A stretch of DNA of 64,000 nucleotides from positions 54,872 to 118,871 of the forward strand of contig CALWNC010000001.1 of the NCBI GenBank assembly GCA_944382715.1, read 5' to 3'. The position numbers and the translations under genes are program-made. Under the pieces are notes generated by a model. The model saw only the letters and a program-made list of their open reading frames with translations, searched no databases and was not told the origin of the DNA. The stretch is from an uncultured Clostridia bacterium (lineage in GTDB: Bacteria; Bacillota; Clostridia; Christensenellales; UBA1242). Shown here one piece after another: positions 1-7,872 of the stretch (position 1 is the first letter of the stretch; every line of letters begins with the position of its first letter).

Positions 1-134
1 AAAAATTACTACCTGAAACATTTTCTATTATTGATGAAGAAGTTTCTAAGGGAATTATTCATAAAAATAAAGCAAACAACAAAAAAGCTACGCTTTCTGT
101 TGAACTTTCAAAACTTAAAGAAGAAGTTAAATAA
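1..134 (+). CDS. rpsT: 30S ribosomal protein S20 (bS20), C-terminal part
   Basis: Reading from base 3 gives a 43-residue tail ending in a TAA at 132-134. It contains SKGIIHKNKANNKKATLS, which matches the conserved C-terminus of bacterial S20 (E. coli has AAKGLIHKNKAARHKANLT at the same place). S20 is a primary 16S rRNA-binding protein of the small subunit. The start lies outside the window. In Bacillus rpsT sits next to holA-comEC in the opposite orientation; here the same neighbours occur, but three extra genes separate rpsT from holA, which supports the call. A strong hairpin follows the stop. Confidence 0.88.
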   Translation, partial: KLLPETFSIIDEEVSKGIIHKNKANNKKATLSVELSKLKEEVK

Positions 135-170
135 AAAAAGAACCCAAGGACTATAAACTTTGAAACTAGC

Positions 171-205
171 AAAAAATGAACCTAGAATTTTCTAGGTCAT
201 TTTTT
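171..205. terminator. bidirectional terminator between rpsT and the AAA ATPase
   Basis: CCTAGA-AATT-TCTAGG (181-196) is extended by an A-run/T-run pair (aaaaaatga before, tcatttttt after), with one bulged base. The converging arrangement suggests it ends both rpsT (+) and the AAA ATPase gene (-), whose stop overlaps the T-run. Confidence 0.8.
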
Positions 206-1997
206 ATTCTTCTTCAAATTGTTTAAGTCTTCCTATATCTTCATTAGATACACTTGATTTTAATTCTTTTGAAACATTTAATGCATCTTCCATAGTTATT
301 AAATGTTCTTCGCCAGTCTTAATACTTTGATTTATGGCTTGCATCTTCAGTCTTTCACAAAACTCTGTAATATCTGCGCCATTAAATCCGTTTGTTAATT
401 TTGCTAATTCTTCAAAATCTAGTTCTTCAGTTGGAATACCTTTCAATTTTATTTCAAACAATTTTATTCTTGCTTCTTTGTCTGGCAATGGTATATAGAT
501 TTTTTCATCAAATCTTCCTGGTCTTAGAAAAGCACTATCTATTGACCAAGGCTTATTTGTTGCAGCAATCACAACAATAGTCGAGTCATTTGCAGAAGTT
601 CCAACACCTTGCATTTCGGCAAGAATTTCTGGAACTAAATCATTATTCCCATTGTCTGCACTTTCTGTTCTTTTTGAGCCAATCGCCTCAAATTCATCAA
701 AGAATATAACTGCTCTTTGGGCTTTTCTTGCTTTTGTAAAGATTTCTTTAACTTTCTGCTCAGATTCTCCATACCATTTTGACTTTATATCCGAGCATTT
801 AACTGGCAAAAACAAAGCATCAACTTCATTAGATGCGGCTTCTGCAAACATTGTCTTTCCAGTTCCTGGCAATCCATACAGAAGAATTCCACCACCAGCT
901 TTCTTACCAAATTTTTTGTATAACTCTGGGTGTTCAAAGGGCAAAATTACTTTTTCTCTAAAGGCATCTTTTGCTTTATCAAGACCTGCAATATCGTTAA
1001 ATGTTATAGAACTTGTTTTAACTTTTTTATTGCTGTCATTAGATTTTTTACTTGATTTTTGCAACACCGAAGAATCTCCACCAGCGTAAGCGACTATAGC
1101 ATTTATCAGATCAGATTTTTTTGTTCCAGACGCAACAATACCTATTTTATCACAATATTCTGCCAAATCATCTTTTCCAATTTGTTGTAATGCACTTTTG
1201 TTTGTTCCACATTCACTAACTAATGCCGTTAGTTTTTTATAATATTTTTCTTCTTTTTTATGTTCAATTTTCTCACTAATTTTTTCAAAAGGATTCAAGT
1301 TATTCATATCTAACAATGCTTTTATTCCAGACATCAAAAGACATAATAAGACTGTCGCAACAACTCCAATTAAACATATTATTAACGGAAACCAATTTGC
1401 CGAGCCACTCACAAAAGGAGATATAAAACTTAAACCAAGAATTACTGCAGTTCCTATCCAAGATCCTACACTTTCAAAAATATCTGACAATTCTAAATCT
1501 TTAAATAAAATAATAAAAAGATAAACTAACGCCAGTATAATAGGAGCAATGATTATTATCAGCCACCAAGTTTGATAAGTATTCCAAATTTTATCAAATG
1601 TAGCAGTCCACGAATCAAGTTCCAATTTGTCTATATTCCCGTCAACAACTATATAACTATTTCTTGTTCCATTATTATTAGCTTTAACACCAAAATCCCA
1701 ATAAAATTTCACATTTTTAACAAACTGATTATCTTTATACAACCTAAAAGTGCAATCTTCTTTTATCATATTATATATGGTATTATTTTCAAAATATAGC
1801 AAAAAATCAATTCTTGTTGTGTCATTCTCAGCATTATATGTGTATGTAATTTCTTTTGAAGTTGCACCACCAGTTTGAGTTTTATCTGTTGATGCACAAC
1901 CAGTAAATAAAGTCATAACAAAAAATAATACAACAAATGCTAGAAATATTTTTAATATTAAACTTTTTCTATTATTAAGAGTTTCTAAATGTTCCAT
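204..1997 (-). CDS. membrane-anchored AAA+ ATPase with a lipoprotein signal
   Basis: Predicted 597-residue protein starting at MEHLETL; an upstream GTG would add 53 residues that run through an inverted-repeat region and look spurious. The N-terminus has a hydrophobic signal ending in a lipobox LFTGC (Cys34). A region outside the membrane follows (about 35-140), then membrane segments at about 144-165, 178-197 and 201-222. A short SAP/Rho-N-like helical module lies at about 256-305, and a classical AAA domain with Walker A GLPGTGKT (375-382), Walker B VIFFDEFEAI (about 430-439) and the arginine motif LRPGRFDEKI. The ATPase resembles FtsH/Cdc48 modules, but no HExxH protease domain follows, so it is not FtsH. 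It is probably a membrane-linked unfoldase or remodelling ATPase; the substrate is unknown. The weak AAAGG site precedes the chosen ATG. Confidence 0.8.
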   Translation of the reverse strand: MEHLETLNNRKSLILKIFLAFVVLFFVMTLFTGCASTDKTQTGGATSKEITYTYNAENDTTRIDFLLYFENNTIYNMIKEDCTFRLYKDNQFVKNVKFYWDFGVKANNNGTRNSYIVVDGNIDKLELDSWTATFDKIWNTYQTWWLIIIIAPIILALVYLFIILFKDLELSDIFESVGSWIGTAVILGLSFISPFVSGSANWFPLIICLIGVVATVLLCLLMSGIKALLDMNNLNPFEKISEKIEHKKEEKYYKKLTALVSECGTNKSALQQIGKDDLAEYCDKIGIVASGTKKSDLINAIVAYAGGDSSVLQKSSKKSNDSNKKVKTSSITFNDIAGLDKAKDAFREKVILPFEHPELYKKFGKKAGGGILLYGLPGTGKTMFAEAASNEVDALFLPVKCSDIKSKWYGESEQKVKEIFTKARKAQRAVIFFDEFEAIGSKRTESADNGNNDLVPEILAEMQGVGTSANDSTIVVIAATNKPWSIDSAFLRPGRFDEKIYIPLPDKEARIKLFEIKLKGIPTEELDFEELAKLTNGFNGADITEFCERLKMQAINQSIKTGEEHLITMEDALNVSKELKSSVSNEDIGRLKQFEEE

Positions 1998-2101
1998 AAT
2001 TTTGCCTTTAATAAAAATATCAATTTCATTATAACATATAAAATTGCAAATTGTGCTAATAAAATATAAATAATATATAAATTTTATTATTTGGCATTTA
2101 G

Positions 2102-2158
2102 GCGTGTGCTTGTCTTTGAACAAGTGCTGTCGCTTCGCTCCAGCAGACAAGCACACGC
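2102..2158. repeat. inverted repeat 1 upstream of the AAA ATPase gene
   Basis: A perfect 14-bp inverted repeat (gcgtgtgcttgtct at 2102-2115 and its complement at 2145-2158), continued inside by GCTG/CAGC, with an internal sequence richer in GC than the surroundings. It lies in the 5' region of the AAA ATPase gene. It belongs to a cluster of four hairpins over 320 bp. Confidence 0.7.
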
Positions 2159-2176
2159 AAATAATCTAATTGTGTT

Positions 2177-2232
2177 GCAAAAAGAGCGGTTGCTGGCAGG
2201 GCGTAACGCAATCCGCTCTTTTGCTTTTTTGT
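2177..2232 (+). terminator. inverted repeat 2, GC-rich hairpin with a T-run
   Basis: gcaaaaagagcgg (2177-2189) pairs with ccgctcttttgc (2213-2224), with one bulged A, and is followed on the plus strand by TTTTTT. It has the form of an intrinsic terminator, but no plus-strand gene is seen just upstream. It may be part of a repeat element. Confidence 0.5.
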
Positions 2233-2259
2233 TTTCTTCTCTCTATTTTCTAGTGTAAG

Positions 2260-2362
2260 CGAATATTCTTTGTTGTCAAGGTTAAAGTGCATGTCAAAAG
2301 ATTTGTAGATGTTGTGTTTCTCACGACAACCTATGACAACGACAGAAGTATTCGTTTTTTTT
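2260..2362 (+). ncRNA. long stem-loop followed by eight T's; possible small RNA end
   Basis: The arms 2260-2283 and 2328-2354 pair over more than 20 bp with small bulges (CGAATA..TTGTTGTCA..AGGTT against AACCT..TGACAACGA..TATTCG). They enclose a loop of about 44 bases and are followed by T8 at 2355-2362. The structure is directly visible; that it is a transcribed RNA is inference, and no promoter was identified with confidence. Confidence 0.3.
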
Positions 2363-2391
2363 GCAATTAAGAGAGTTAGGTGTAAAAAGAG

Positions 2392-2421
2392 AAACATAGA
2401 CGATTTTTTTTGTCTATGTTT
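2392..2421. repeat. inverted repeat 4, hairpin with T-rich loop
   Basis: aaacatagac (2392-2401) and gtctatgttt (2412-2421) form a perfect 10-bp stem around a T-rich loop, followed by a T-rich run on the plus strand. It is the last of the four hairpins. Confidence 0.55.
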
Positions 2422-2612
2422 TTCTTTAATATTCTGCTAGTTTCAAAAGTAAGTGACTAAGGGGTTCTATTTTTTTTGAAATAAAACATATACTCAAGTT
2501 TTATAAAATTAAATCTTTTAATTAACGCTTAATGCAAATAACACAATTAAAGTAAAACGAAATTTAAATTTATCATTTACCAAAACTTAATTATTTTCTT
2601 TGAACTCTAAAT

Positions 2613-2677
2613 AAAAAAGGAGATTACAATGCCAAAAACACAAATTAGTGTTTTACTAGCATTTCTCTCCTTTTTTT
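2613..2677 (-). terminator. nested terminator of the M28-like gene
   Basis: An outer pair AAAAAAGGAGA (2613-2623) / TCTCCTTTTTTT (2665-2677) encloses an inner hairpin with aaaacac/gtgtttt arms (2635-2654). On the minus strand the T-run follows the outer stem. The structure overlaps the gene's stop codon. Confidence 0.6.
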
Positions 2678-4049
2678 ATTTTCTTTTTATTCTCTTATCT
2701 TTTTTAATGTCCTCTGCAACAATTTCACTTATTGCCTTTGGAATATCATCATCTGAAGAGCGTTTATCCACATTAGCTGTAATATTCAAAACTGTAGAAA
2801 CAAATTCCGTTTCAATTCTTGCATTATAAGCCTTAATAGTGAGTTTGTAATGCCAAATTAAAGCAATTATTATAAATATAATAAACGTTATTATTACGCA
2901 AAGTGTTACTAAATCTTCATTTCCAAAAATCAAATAATAACCATTTGTTTGACCAAAAGAATTTTCGCAAACTTCTACAAATCCAGAACTTGTCAAAAGT
3001 GAAATTACGGAATTATAAACCTTATTTAGATTGTCAAATATTGATGATTCACCAATATTGGTTGTAATATAGTCAACATTATCATAATCAGTAAATGTAA
3101 TTGGTTCTTGTCCAGTAAACTCATTTCTACCAATACTAACTCCACTATCATAATCGCCAGCAAAGATATTCATAGTTAATATCCCGACCTTCATCAAATT
3201 AAAGTTATTTGAATTTTGAGCAATATGAGTATACTTTAAGCCAAGTTCATTTGAAGATGATAATAACACCTTCCCTAAATTTGTCAGTGAAATTTCACTT
3301 ACTCCTGTTTTATTAGTCTTAAATAAGTTACTTGAAAACTCATTTAAATCAGTGCTAAACTCATCTATATAAAAATATAAATTTTTACCTACGGCAATTG
3401 TATCTAGGTTAATTGCAAGCAAGATATTTGACGCATCTTCATTTGAAATGCCATCTGTATAAAATTTTGAGCCTGCATTATTAGATGTTCCTGCTCCAAA
3501 GAAAATAAATTCAATATTATACTCAAATGACATATTTGAAAGTTGCTTTGCAAGAGCGAGAAGTGTTGCTACACTTCCAGCACTCTGATTAACTCCCTCT
3601 GTGCTCACTAACGAAGTGGTGTCATATGAAGCATACTTAAAGGCGTACGCATCATAATTGCAACAAAGTATAACTTTTTTATCGGTTGGATTTGTTGCTG
3701 GAATATTGTAAATTATATTTCTAGAAGAATAATAATTTCCATCAAAAATCGATGTAAATTTAAATGATTGAATACCATCAGTAATGTAAGAATCTGAATA
3801 AGGAGAACAATTTGTATTTTCATTTAAATACGAAATGATATAGTCACCTGCTTTTTCTTCATCATCTGAGCCCGGTAATCTCTCATCAAAAACCACAAAT
3901 TCATTAATTATGTCTATTATGGTTTCACTCAATTGATTTTCCTGAATATCATTTACAGCAACTGCACTTGTATGCGATATAAAGTATGGTGAAATTACAG
4001 AAATGCTAATTAATAGAGCGAACAGTATATTTTTTAAAAAATTTTTCAT
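2676..4049 (-). CDS. M28-family-like secreted/membrane protein, predicted catalytically dead
   Basis: 457 residues from MKNFLKN, chosen because GGAGGTGGATCTA precedes it. It has an N-terminal signal/anchor segment (about residues 5-25) and a C-terminal membrane segment (about 380-403) with a charged tail. The middle follows the M28 aminopeptidase layout, but the zinc ligands are replaced. The usual AHYDS reads CNYDAYAF (about 130), DNASG reads NQSAG (about 154), the glutamate pair reads FFGAGTSNNAGS (about 183), and the late DH reads NSNNFN. Only INLD (about 213) is kept. Family membership is inferred from the order of these segments. It is probably a non-catalytic extracellular binding domain. 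Its ATG overlaps the stop of the upstream gene (TAATG), so the two are translationally coupled. Confidence 0.65.
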   Translation of the reverse strand: MKNFLKNILFALLISISVISPYFISHTSAVAVNDIQENQLSETIIDIINEFVVFDERLPGSDDEEKAGDYIISYLNENTNCSPYSDSYITDGIQSFKFTSIFDGNYYSSRNIIYNIPATNPTDKKVILCCNYDAYAFKYASYDTTSLVSTEGVNQSAGSVATLLALAKQLSNMSFEYNIEFIFFGAGTSNNAGSKFYTDGISNEDASNILLAINLDTIAVGKNLYFYIDEFSTDLNEFSSNLFKTNKTGVSEISLTNLGKVLLSSSNELGLKYTHIAQNSNNFNLMKVGILTMNIFAGDYDSGVSIGRNEFTGQEPITFTDYDNVDYITTNIGESSIFDNLNKVYNSVISLLTSSGFVEVCENSFGQTNGYYLIFGNEDLVTLCVIITFIIFIIIALIWHYKLTIKAYNARIETEFVSTVLNITANVDKRSSDDDIPKAISEIVAEDIKKDKRIKRK

Positions 4050-4624
4050 TAGATCCACCTCCAAATATAAAAGAGCACTATAATTGCCTCATAGAAAAAT
4101 ATTGGAAATGCAAATGTTTTAAATACGAAGTGAGAAACAATTGGTTCAGAATATTTTTTACAAATGTGCCTTACATAAAATAAAAATACAATCATAGTAA
4201 TGGCTAAGTTAAATAAAGGTGAAAATGAGTAAAGATAAGGATATAAAAAGCATAAATTTAAACAAATTCCATAGATTAAATTTCTCAGTGCAAAGTATAA
4301 TCTACTATCTGCTTTAAATCTTTCATAAGGAATTACAAATGCATAAACCTTAAATGAAACGGTGTATCTATACATCCAAAAAATAATTTCAAAAACAATC
4401 AAATAAACAGCCGCCTGCACAAAAAGCATTAACACTTCGTAAAAGAAATTTGCCGAAGCAAAATCAAATAATTTGCCATAGCTCCAACTAAAATTCAAAA
4501 CTAATGAACTTTCTGTTGTATACAAACAAAGCCAAATAAATGACAAGTATAGTATAAATATATAAAACCACCCATTGAGAGGTTCATCTTTCTTCTTGTA
4601 AATGTTGTAATAACTATTTCCCAT
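4049..4624 (-). CDS. multi-pass membrane protein of unknown function
   Basis: 191 residues with about five hydrophobic segments rich in Phe/Tyr/Leu (first at about 18-40, then about 65-90, 108-130, 135-150, 165-190). No family recognised. AGAGGACAAA precedes the ATG. It overlaps the end of holA by 11 bases and the start of the M28-like gene by one, so the three genes form one transcription unit. The coupling to the M28-like protein suggests a joint envelope function, which is inference. Confidence 0.7.
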   Translation of the reverse strand: MGNSYYNIYKKKDEPLNGWFYIFILYLSFIWLCLYTTESSLVLNFSWSYGKLFDFASANFFYEVLMLFVQAAVYLIVFEIIFWMYRYTVSFKVYAFVIPYERFKADSRLYFALRNLIYGICLNLCFLYPYLYSFSPLFNLAITMIVFLFYVRHICKKYSEPIVSHFVFKTFAFPIFFYEAIIVLFYIWRWI

Positions 4625-5603
4625 TTTGTCCTCTTAATTTTAGTATATTAAAAACAACTGTTTTTATAGCAATTGCCTCTTTCATTTCTCCATTTTTTAT
4701 CTTTACATCGTGATTAGAAATTATATCTACAATTTGCTTTAACTGTTTTGCACTAAATATTTTCACTTGACTATTAAGCATCTTAACTGCAAATTCCTTA
4801 ATCCCCAACAATCCTGCCAGTTCTGCTGTCGTCTTGTCTTTACAAAGTGATACAAAAAGTGCTCTTCTGTAATTATTATAAAGGGGTGTAAGTATTTGAA
4901 AACTCCCTCCTGTTTTTACCATAAAGCTATCCACAAGCTTTATTGCATTTTCTGCATCATTTTTTGCAATGTACTGAGCGAGCTCAAAAACTTGATACTC
5001 TTTATCTTGAGTAACGCAATTTCTAACTGTGTCTATTGTTATTATTTTACTATCCACGGCATAGGCAATTAATTTTTCGAGCTCATTAGTTATTTTTGCC
5101 ATATCATTGTTACAATACATTATAAGCGTATTAATTGCTTCTTCACTTGCCCCAATTTCATTTTTTGCAAGTTCATTTTTAACAAAAGCCGAAATTACTT
5201 TTGGGTCAATCTTATTGCAATCAATTAAGACTATGTTGTTCATTGGTTTACTATATAAAGTAGTGTCTATATTAAAAAATACAATTATTGTTGATTTTAG
5301 TGGATTTGATAAATAATCTTCCAAAATTTTAAAGTCTTGATTATTTTTAGGAATTGTAAAATTTTTTATTACTAAAAGTCTATAATTATCTCCAAAAGGA
5401 TATATATTTGCAGATTCTACAATATCACTAACTGAAATTGTGTCACCATTTAATGTGACGGAATTTAAGTCTTTAAATTGAATTCCAGCACAAGTTTCAA
5501 TCTTTTTTAAAGCATCAAAACATAAATACCTGTCATCACCAGATATCAAATAAATATTTTCAAGTTTTTCTTTCAAATTCTTTTTTAATTCAATATATTT
5601 CAT
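4614..5603 (-). CDS. holA: DNA polymerase III subunit delta
   Basis: 329 residues, the usual length for HolA. It begins MKYIELKKNLKEKLENIYLI with the typical LISGDDRYLCFDAL segment, then an AAA-like core without a P-loop, and a helical C-terminal domain with FELAQYIAKNDAENAI and an ending YRRALFVSLCKD..., as in the delta family. Delta opens the sliding clamp within the clamp loader. It lies directly downstream of comEC as in Bacillus, which supports the call. The Shine-Dalgarno is weak (GGGAA). Confidence 0.88.
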   Translation of the reverse strand: MKYIELKKNLKEKLENIYLISGDDRYLCFDALKKIETCAGIQFKDLNSVTLNGDTISVSDIVESANIYPFGDNYRLLVIKNFTIPKNNQDFKILEDYLSNPLKSTIIVFFNIDTTLYSKPMNNIVLIDCNKIDPKVISAFVKNELAKNEIGASEEAINTLIMYCNNDMAKITNELEKLIAYAVDSKIITIDTVRNCVTQDKEYQVFELAQYIAKNDAENAIKLVDSFMVKTGGSFQILTPLYNNYRRALFVSLCKDKTTAELAGLLGIKEFAVKMLNSQVKIFSAKQLKQIVDIISNHDVKIKNGEMKEAIAIKTVVFNILKLRGQNGK

Positions 5604-5662
5604 ATTAATTCCCGACGAACAACTACAAATATTATAACAAAAATGTAAAAACTTGTCTAGTT

Positions 5663-7210
5663 TTAACTTATAATATTATAAATAGTTTGAAAAATAATAC
5701 CACTAATTATAATTACTACATTGCTTATTATTTTAGAAGTTTTTGATTTAAATGAATATCTACTACTATTAAATAAAAATAGCATGAATAAAAGCAATAC
5801 AATAATAGAAAGATTTTCAAATCTAATCATAAGATTTAATCTATTAATCCATGCAGTAAATTTTACAATAATATCCATAAACACATCAAAAATCTTCAAA
5901 CTAAATGACATAAAAGGCAGTAAAATGGAAAGAGCTAAGGATACTAATAGGTATGTAAATGAATAAACTGCAAGTGGAACGCATAGCAGATTAGAAAATA
6001 GCGATAGAATTGGCAAATAACCAAATAGATAAATTTGTAAAATGCTTAGTCCAAATTGAACACTTATACATAGTGCAAATGAACTTGAAAATCCCTTGTA
6101 AAAATATTTATTAAGTACTTTTTCCATAGAAGGTTCAAACAAAATAATTACAAAAACTGCAAAAATACTTAAAATAAAAGAATAATTATACAATTTTAAC
6201 GGATTTACAAACAAAAATAAACATGTTACGAAGGATACTGATGAAAGTCTATCATATGGCTTTCCCCTTATTTCAGCAACTAATTGTATAATTGCCATTA
6301 TGGCAGCTCTAAGAACTGAAATTGTAAAATCACATAAATACGAATAAAAAGTCAGCAAGATTATAGAAATCGTTAATTTTACACCATTATTTAGTTTAAC
6401 TCTTTTCATTAAATAAAATGCAAGTGACAATAAAAATGATATATTTAGCCCACTAACTGCAAGTAAATGTGCAATGCCTCCATCGCGAAAAACAGTTTGA
6501 ATATCCTCATCAATATACCCACTGTCACCAAAAATCATTGCAATGGCAAGCCCAGTATATTGCATGCCACTTTGCTCAAACTTTTGATAAACAAAATTTT
6601 TTATTTTTTCTTTGAGTGATAACTCTAATCTATCTGTAATGGTTACACTACCAGTATTGTTGATTGCTCTACCTATTATATTTCTTGAGAGATAACTATT
6701 TCCATCAGTTGACATGTCAAAAGAATTAAAAGATGCAACAAAATTTATATATCTTCCCTGCTCAAAGTTAGTCAATTCAAGACCATATGCATTAATGTAC
6801 ACATAAAGATTACCTGAAGTCTTGCATGATTTTTCTTCATCAGTCAATGTTACATCGTCCAGAATAAAACTAATACTTCCAGAACTAGTAAATGTATATT
6901 CATTACTGATTCTACCTGAAACAACAATTTCTTTTCCATCAAAATCTAAGTACGTTGAAATTTTTACCTGTCTAAATATGGTATTTATGCAAAGCAGTAA
7001 AACGATAATACAAATAGACCCAATAACATAAAGTAACTTCGTTTTTAGTGTAAAAATTAAAATTCCAACTAAAAGTATGATTGCAATCACTACTAGCAAA
7101 AATATTATTTTCTGAATAATGGTATTTAAAAAGTTTGTCAAAATTGTAGTTGCTACTATCATTGACAATGCTAAAATGAAAAAATACCTAAAATTCATCA
7201 TCTTTTTCAT
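5663..7210 (-). CDS. comEC: ComEC/Rec2 N-terminal and competence (channel) domains only
   Basis: About 515 residues from MKKMMNF; a TTG 18 bases upstream is another possible start and neither has a clear ribosome site. Two or three membrane helices come first, then a soluble beta-rich region (about 90-200, DUF4131/OB-like), then the competence domain with the hallmark GGIAHLLAVSGLNISFLLSL near residue 245 and many membrane helices to the end. ComEC forms the channel that brings transforming DNA across the membrane. Full-length ComEC carries a C-terminal metallo-beta-lactamase domain of about 250 residues; here the protein stops after the last membrane helix. A separate gene at 36145-37458 encodes that domain. 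It sits next to holA as in other Firmicutes. Confidence 0.85.
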   Translation of the reverse strand: MKKMMNFRYFFILALSMIVATTILTNFLNTIIQKIIFLLVVIAIILLVGILIFTLKTKLLYVIGSICIIVLLLCINTIFRQVKISTYLDFDGKEIVVSGRISNEYTFTSSGSISFILDDVTLTDEEKSCKTSGNLYVYINAYGLELTNFEQGRYINFVASFNSFDMSTDGNSYLSRNIIGRAINNTGSVTITDRLELSLKEKIKNFVYQKFEQSGMQYTGLAIAMIFGDSGYIDEDIQTVFRDGGIAHLLAVSGLNISFLLSLAFYLMKRVKLNNGVKLTISIILLTFYSYLCDFTISVLRAAIMAIIQLVAEIRGKPYDRLSSVSFVTCLFLFVNPLKLYNYSFILSIFAVFVIILFEPSMEKVLNKYFYKGFSSSFALCISVQFGLSILQIYLFGYLPILSLFSNLLCVPLAVYSFTYLLVSLALSILLPFMSFSLKIFDVFMDIIVKFTAWINRLNLMIRFENLSIIVLLLFMLFLFNSSRYSFKSKTSKIISNVVIIISGIIFQTIYNIIS

Positions 7211-7251
7211 AAGTTTTGCTATTCCCAAACCAAGTAAAAGTAATTTTACAA

Positions 7252-7277
7252 ATAAAAAAGAACACTATGAGTGTTCT
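7252..7277 (-). terminator. terminator after tRNA-Glu
   Basis: AGAACACT (7259-7266), loop of three, AGTGTTCT (7270-7277); on the minus strand it is followed by TTTTTTA. It separates the tRNA gene from comEC. Confidence 0.8.
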
Positions 7278-7282
7278 ATAAA

Positions 7283-7357
7283 TGGTAGCACCACAGAGAA
7301 TCGAACTCTGATCTCACGCGTGAGAGGCGTGTGTCCTAACCTTTAGACTATGATGCC
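7283..7357 (-). tRNA. tRNA-Glu (anticodon CTC)
   Basis: The reverse strand begins GGCATCA and ends TGGTGCT-A-CCA, giving a 7-bp acceptor stem with G-U pairs. The anticodon stem is CACGC/GCGTG with the loop CTCTCAC, so the anticodon is CTC (reads GAG, Glu). The T arm is CAGAG-TTCGATT-CTCTG. CCA is encoded. A hairpin terminator follows. Confidence 0.95.
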
Positions 7358-7458
7358 ATATTTGCAACAATGAGATTATATCATAATTAAAGCTATTTGG
7401 CAATAAATTTTTAAAAATTTTGGCAAAAATTTCATTATTACAAAAATAAACTAAAAAT

Positions 7459-7869
7459 TTACTCGTCGTCATCTAGAATTTGTCTAATTCGGTCAGTTTT
7501 TTCCTTTTCCCTTTTTAAAAACTCTTCATCTTCAATTTTTATACTAGTATAATTACCTGAGTCCATATATCTTTGCTGTTCGTAATAATTTTCACGCTTA
7601 TTTAATTCTTCTTGAATTGTTTCAAGTACAATTTCTGCATCAGTAAGTGGGTCAGCATATTTTGTGTTGAGTTTATCTATTAATTTTTCACCTTTGCGAC
7701 TATACTGATCAAATCCTTTTTGACTAGTGATTTCATTTAATTCTATTGCCCACTGTTCTATTATCTCGTCATATTTTGAAAGAGCCTCATCTCTCATTGT
7801 CCTAAGCTCATCATCAGTAAAATTCACTAGTGAAACATCATTTTTTTCTGACTTTTCTTTATTTCTCAT
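7459..7869 (-). CDS. hypothetical protein, charged and largely helical
   Basis: 136 residues, rich in Glu, Lys, Asp and Gln, with no membrane segment or recognised motif. Predicted to be mostly helical, with coiled-coil-like stretches at about 25-60 and 80-100, ending in DRIRQILDDDE. It starts three bases after the stop of the upstream 291-residue gene, so both are surely co-transcribed, and it lies just upstream of tRNA-Glu on the same strand. Function unknown. Confidence 0.65.
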   Translation of the reverse strand: MRNKEKSEKNDVSLVNFTDDELRTMRDEALSKYDEIIEQWAIELNEITSQKGFDQYSRKGEKLIDKLNTKYADPLTDAEIVLETIQEELNKRENYYEQQRYMDSGNYTSIKIEDEEFLKREKEKTDRIRQILDDDE

Positions 7870-7872
7870 AAA

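Larger units (their letters stand above)
2098..2397 (-). other. possible 99-residue ORF through the hairpin cluster; doubtful gene
   Basis: An open frame of 99 residues runs through all four inverted repeats. The middle part (around VVIGCREKHNIYKSFDMHF to LENREKKTKKQK) has protein-like composition and somewhat richer codons than the neighbours, while the end (LVCWSEATALVQRQAHA) is simply the translation of the palindromes. There is no Shine-Dalgarno sequence before the ATG, which lies inside a hairpin. I do not recognise it. It could be a relic of transferred DNA or a fortuitous frame through a structured element. Confidence 0.2.

Noticed and set aside
652..1089. Plus-strand frame of 145 codons
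   Set aside because: It is antisense to the AAA ATPase core, whose motifs are clear; only a shadow frame.
2629..2829. Plus-strand open frame of 66 codons at the end of the M28-like gene
   Set aside because: It lies within the terminator hairpin and the antisense of a better-supported gene, with no protein-like composition.
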